From JADCGM01 sp943368345 (GTDB lineage: Bacteria > Pseudomonadota > Alphaproteobacteria > Sphingomonadales > Sphingomonadaceae), in assembly GCA_943368345.1 (NCBI GenBank), contig CALRKY020000010.1, positions 36,162 through 100,161 on the forward strand: a stretch of DNA of 64,000 nucleotides, given 5' to 3'. Below the pieces are notes generated by a model that made no database searches, was not told where the DNA came from, and saw only the letters and a program-made list of their open reading frames with translations. A program made the translations under genes and the position numbers. Of the stretch, positions 61,353 to 64,000 are shown in pieces; the first letter of the stretch is position 1, and each line of letters starts with the position of its first letter.

Positions 61353-62314
61353 TGGCCGCGCGCCGCCGCCGCATCTGGCCGTGGATCGTCGGGGTGCCGC
61401 TCGTCACCCTCGGCATCCTGATCGCGCTGCTTTGGACGCCGGACATGCCGGTTGCAGAGGCCCGGTCCAAATATGCCAATGCCGAAAGCGAATTTGTTCA
61501 GCTGGAACCGGGACTGACCGTCCATCTGCGTGATGAGGGCAAGGTCGACGGCCCGGTGTTGCTGCTGCTGCACGGCTCCAACGCCTCGCTGCACACCTGG
61601 GAGCCCTGGGTGGCGCGGTTGAAGGATCGCTACCGGATCATCAGCGTTGATCTGCCCGGTCACGGCCTGACCGGCCCATCGCCGCGCCGCGACTATACAG
61701 CTGCCAGCAGCGTGGCGGTGGTTGATGCGGTGGCGACGCAGCGCGGTCTCGGTCGCTTTGCGCTGGCTGGCAATTCGATGGGCGGCGGCATTGCCATGCA
61801 TTATGCCCTGACCCATCCGGCAAAGCTCAGCGGGCTGATCTTGGTCGATGCGGGCGGTGCGCCATCAAAGCGTACCGGGTCGTTGCCGATTGGCTTCCGC
61901 ATCGCCCGAACCCCGGTGATCCGGGATTTAATGGAGAGCATCACCCCCCGGTCGCTGGTCGAAAAGTCGCTGCGCCAATCGGTGTCGGTTCAGGCCATCG
62001 TGACGCCTGAGGCGGTTGATCGTTATTGGGAACTGCTGCGCTATCCCGGCAACCGGCGTGCCACCATTGACCGGTTCAGCACGGCCTATACCGGCCTCAA
62101 CAAAGCCCGGTTTGACGGCTTTGCGGTGCCGACGCTGATCATGTGGGGGCGGGAGGATAAGTTGATCCCCGTCACCGCTGCGGACTGGTACGCCGCCACC
62201 ATTACCGGAAGTCGCAGTGTCATTTATGACGGTATTGGGCATATACCGATGGAAGAAGCCCCGGACCGTTCGGCGGCGGACGTCGCAGCCTTCATCGATG
62301 GGCTGCCGAACTGA
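61352..62314 (+). CDS. Alpha/beta hydrolase, membrane-anchored
   Basis: A 320-residue hydrolase with an N-terminal membrane segment (WIVGVPLVTLGILIALLWTP), probably anchored with its catalytic domain in the periplasm. The oxyanion motif is LLLLHGSNASLHTWEPW, the nucleophile Ser is in LAGNSMGGGIAMHY, the acid in WGREDKLIPV and the base His in DGIGHIPMEEAPD. The class is epoxide-hydrolase/haloperoxidase-like. It is translationally coupled to the P450 gene. Confidence 0.88.
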   Translation: MAARRRRIWPWIVGVPLVTLGILIALLWTPDMPVAEARSKYANAESEFVQLEPGLTVHLRDEGKVDGPVLLLLHGSNASLHTWEPWVARLKDRYRIISVDLPGHGLTGPSPRRDYTAASSVAVVDAVATQRGLGRFALAGNSMGGGIAMHYALTHPAKLSGLILVDAGGAPSKRTGSLPIGFRIARTPVIRDLMESITPRSLVEKSLRQSVSVQAIVTPEAVDRYWELLRYPGNRRATIDRFSTAYTGLNKARFDGFAVPTLIMWGREDKLIPVTAADWYAATITGSRSVIYDGIGHIPMEEAPDRSAADVAAFIDGLPN

Positions 62315-62327
62315 TTGGGAGGCCGAT

Positions 62328-63755
62328 ATGGTGACAGCAACCGACATGCGCGCAACGCTTGAAACCCAGCGCCGGGCGTTCATGGCCGATCTTCCCGTCA
62401 CCGCCGCCGTTCGCAAGGACCGGCTGAAACGTGCCATGGCGCTGGTCAAGGACAACCGGGTCGCGCTCGCCAGGGCGCTCAGCGACGATTTCGGCCACCG
62501 CTCGACCGAGCTGTCGATGCTGACCGATATCATGGCCGCCGTTGGGCCGCTCGCGCACGCGCTGAAGCATGTCGACAGCTGGATGCAGCCGGAAAAGCGC
62601 AAGCTCGACTTTCCGCTCGGCCTGCTGGGGGCGAAGGCCCGGGTCGAATATCAGCCGAAGGGCGTTGTCGGGGTCATTTCGCCGTGGAATTTTCCGGTTA
62701 ATCTTACTTTTGCGCCGCTCGCCAATATCTTTGCTGCCGGCAACCGGGCGATGGTCAAACCGTCGGAATATACGCCGGTGACATCTGCTCTGATGGCCGA
62801 ACTCGCTGCCTCGCTTTTCGACGCGAGCGAACTGGCGTTCATCACCGGTGGTCCGGAAGTCGGCAAGGCTTTCTCCGAACTGCCGTTTGATCATCTGATC
62901 TTTACCGGTGCAACGCCGATTGGCCGCCATATTCTCCACGCCGCTGCGGACAATCTGACCCCGGTGACGCTGGAGCTTGGCGGGAAGTCCCCCACGATCC
63001 TGTCCCGCTCCGCCGATGTTGGATCGGCGACCGCCCGCATTGCGCTCGGCAAGCTGATGAATGCCGGGCAAATCTGCCTCGCGCCGGACTATTTGTTGGT
63101 GCCAGAGGAGCAGGAACATGCCGTCATCGGCGGCCTGCAGGCGGCGACCGCCAGCATGTATCCCACAATGCTCGCCAACCCGGACTATACCTCGGTCATC
63201 AACGGACGGCACCGGGAGCGGTTGGAGGCGCATGTCAACGACGCCAGGGCCAAGGGTGCCGAAGTGATTGTCGTCAACCCGGCGAATGAGGATTTCAGCC
63301 AGCAGAATACCCACAAAATGCCGCTGCACATCATCCGCGGCGTGTCGGATGACATGACGGTGATGCAGGAGGAGATTTTCGGGCCGCTGCTGCCGGTGAA
63401 GACCTACAAGGCGGTCGGGGAGGCCATCGACTATGTGAACGCCCACGACCGCCCGCTCGGCCTCTATTACTTCGGTGAGGACGCAGCTGAGGAGCAGCAG
63501 GTGCTCAACCGGACGATATCCGGCGGCGTCACCGTGAACGACGTGATCTTTCACGTTTCGGCGGAGGATTTGCCATTCGGCGGCACCGGCCCGTCCGGCA
63601 TGGGCAGTTACCACGGCATCGATGGCTTCAAGACCTTCAGCCATGCCAAGGCGATCTACCGCCAGCCGAAGATCGATGTCGCCAAACTGGGTGGGTTCAA
63701 ACCGCCCTACGGTACCGCGACGCTGCGGACGATCAAACAAAGGCTCGGCGCATGA
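62328..63755 (+). CDS. calB: Coniferyl aldehyde dehydrogenase
   Basis: Oxidises an aldehyde, in the named family coniferyl aldehyde to ferulate. The 475-residue protein belongs to the class 3-like aldehyde dehydrogenases: GVVGVISPWNFPVNLTFAPL binds the cofactor, the general base is in VTLELGGKSPTIL and the catalytic Cys in LMNAGQICLAPDYLLVP. The tail has GTGPSGMGSYHGIDGFKTFS. GGGAGG precedes the ATG at 62328; the longer frame lies in the hydrolase gene. It overlaps the cupin gene by 4 bp. The true aldehyde may be another product of the P450. Confidence 0.85.
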   Translation: MVTATDMRATLETQRRAFMADLPVTAAVRKDRLKRAMALVKDNRVALARALSDDFGHRSTELSMLTDIMAAVGPLAHALKHVDSWMQPEKRKLDFPLGLLGAKARVEYQPKGVVGVISPWNFPVNLTFAPLANIFAAGNRAMVKPSEYTPVTSALMAELAASLFDASELAFITGGPEVGKAFSELPFDHLIFTGATPIGRHILHAAADNLTPVTLELGGKSPTILSRSADVGSATARIALGKLMNAGQICLAPDYLLVPEEQEHAVIGGLQAATASMYPTMLANPDYTSVINGRHRERLEAHVNDARAKGAEVIVVNPANEDFSQQNTHKMPLHIIRGVSDDMTVMQEEIFGPLLPVKTYKAVGEAIDYVNAHDRPLGLYYFGEDAAEEQQVLNRTISGGVTVNDVIFHVSAEDLPFGGTGPSGMGSYHGIDGFKTFSHAKAIYRQPKIDVAKLGGFKPPYGTATLRTIKQRLGA

Positions 63756-64000
63756 CGCTGGCCCCGCTCCCGCAAGTTCGGCGCGTTGTGACGGAGATTG
63801 GTGCGGACGGCCGTTCGCGCATCGCAGAGGATGGGCCGACCCCGGCAGGGTTCGCTCTCCCCGGCGCGCCGTTCCGCAGCGACAATCTTTGGAGGACGGG
63901 CGCGGCCCCCAGCCCTGTCATGGCCTTGGACGATATCACTGCACACAAGGGCGTCTGCCCGCCACCGGCAGGGACAGTGCTCCGCGTCATCGATTTCCCG
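63752..64000 (+). CDS. Cupin domain protein, N-terminal part
   Basis: The first 83 codons before the window edge. The sequence MTLAPLPQVRRVVTEIGADG, LPGAPFRSDNLWRTGAAPSP and the PPPAGTVLRVIDFP end resemble a family of small cupin proteins seen with aromatic or aldehyde catabolism genes (LWRT..P and PPxGxxxRVxxF signatures). The start is the ATG overlapping the dehydrogenase stop (ATGA), so it belongs to the same operon. The beta-barrel and metal site are beyond the window. Confidence 0.7.
   Translation, partial: MTLAPLPQVRRVVTEIGADGRSRIAEDGPTPAGFALPGAPFRSDNLWRTGAAPSPVMALDDITAHKGVCPPPAGTVLRVIDFP

Noticed and set aside
62292..63740. A 482-codon minus-strand open frame opposite the aldehyde dehydrogenase
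   Set aside because: Antisense shadow; the plus strand has the catalytic Cys and cofactor motifs.
1..64000. CRISPR array or rRNA operon
   Set aside because: No regularly spaced short direct repeats and no 16S, 23S or 5S signature sequences were seen.

Overview
The window is about 64 kb of high-GC chromosome from an alphaproteobacterium, most probably a sphingomonad (order Sphingomonadales). The signs are a UrcA-family secreted protein, a large TonB-dependent receptor next to a TPR-sulfotransferase, a GapR/DUF2312 nucleoid protein, a pyrE-pdxJ-acpS-lepB run, and a palindromic repeat of the type I associate with sphingomonad genomes. Genus cannot be fixed from the sequence alone.

Region 1-19 kb is mostly core metabolism on the plus strand. 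It holds thiD (partial) and glmM (minus), an aldo/keto reductase, rel/spoT, pyrE-pdxJ-acpS-lepB with ATGA overlaps, an AI-2E family permease, a GNAT acetyltransferase, an HSL-type esterase, rppH, aroQ, accB-accC, a Tat-exported amidase, an ArsC-type reductase and sppA. A TRIC/UPF0126 channel and a DUF885 peptidase-like protein face the other way.

Region 19-26 kb looks like a 5-oxoproline/peptide salvage operon: a full-length ATP-dependent 5-oxoprolinase, two membrane proteins (DUF969, DUF979), DUF2891 and a CDF metal transporter, all overlapping or nearly so. The oxoprolinase carries a 75-bp palindromic repeat inserted in frame.

Region 26-38 kb is the accessory part. An IS6 transposase remnant abuts tRNA-Arg(CCG). 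tRNA-Tyr, tRNA-Gly and tRNA-Trp, then secE-nusG, follow. The usual nusG-rplK junction is absent; instead there is a Phd/VapC-type toxin-antitoxin pair, then a two-gene restriction-modification-like module (EcoRI-family adenine methyltransferase plus DUF262-HNH protein). A 0.7-kb repeat-rich gap follows, then an MFS transporter. Next comes a 3.8-kb cassette (LytTR response regulator, LytS-like kinase, three small exported proteins) between two 111-bp direct repeats that differ at one base. A UrcA gene closes the region.

Region 38-50 kb is catabolic and uptake genes: a Rieske oxygenase with a FAD oxidoreductase, an acyl-CoA ligase, and a sulfotransferase/TonB receptor/APC permease set followed by a DegP-type protease.

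Region 50-64 kb returns to housekeeping genes: gmk, a HAD phosphatase, pyk, gapR, a thioredoxin-fold/LON/Trm112 operon, tRNA-Gly(GCC), tRNA-Leu(TAA), a CinA-type protein, map and radC. It ends in a P450/hydrolase/coniferyl-aldehyde-dehydrogenase/cupin operon cut by the window edge.
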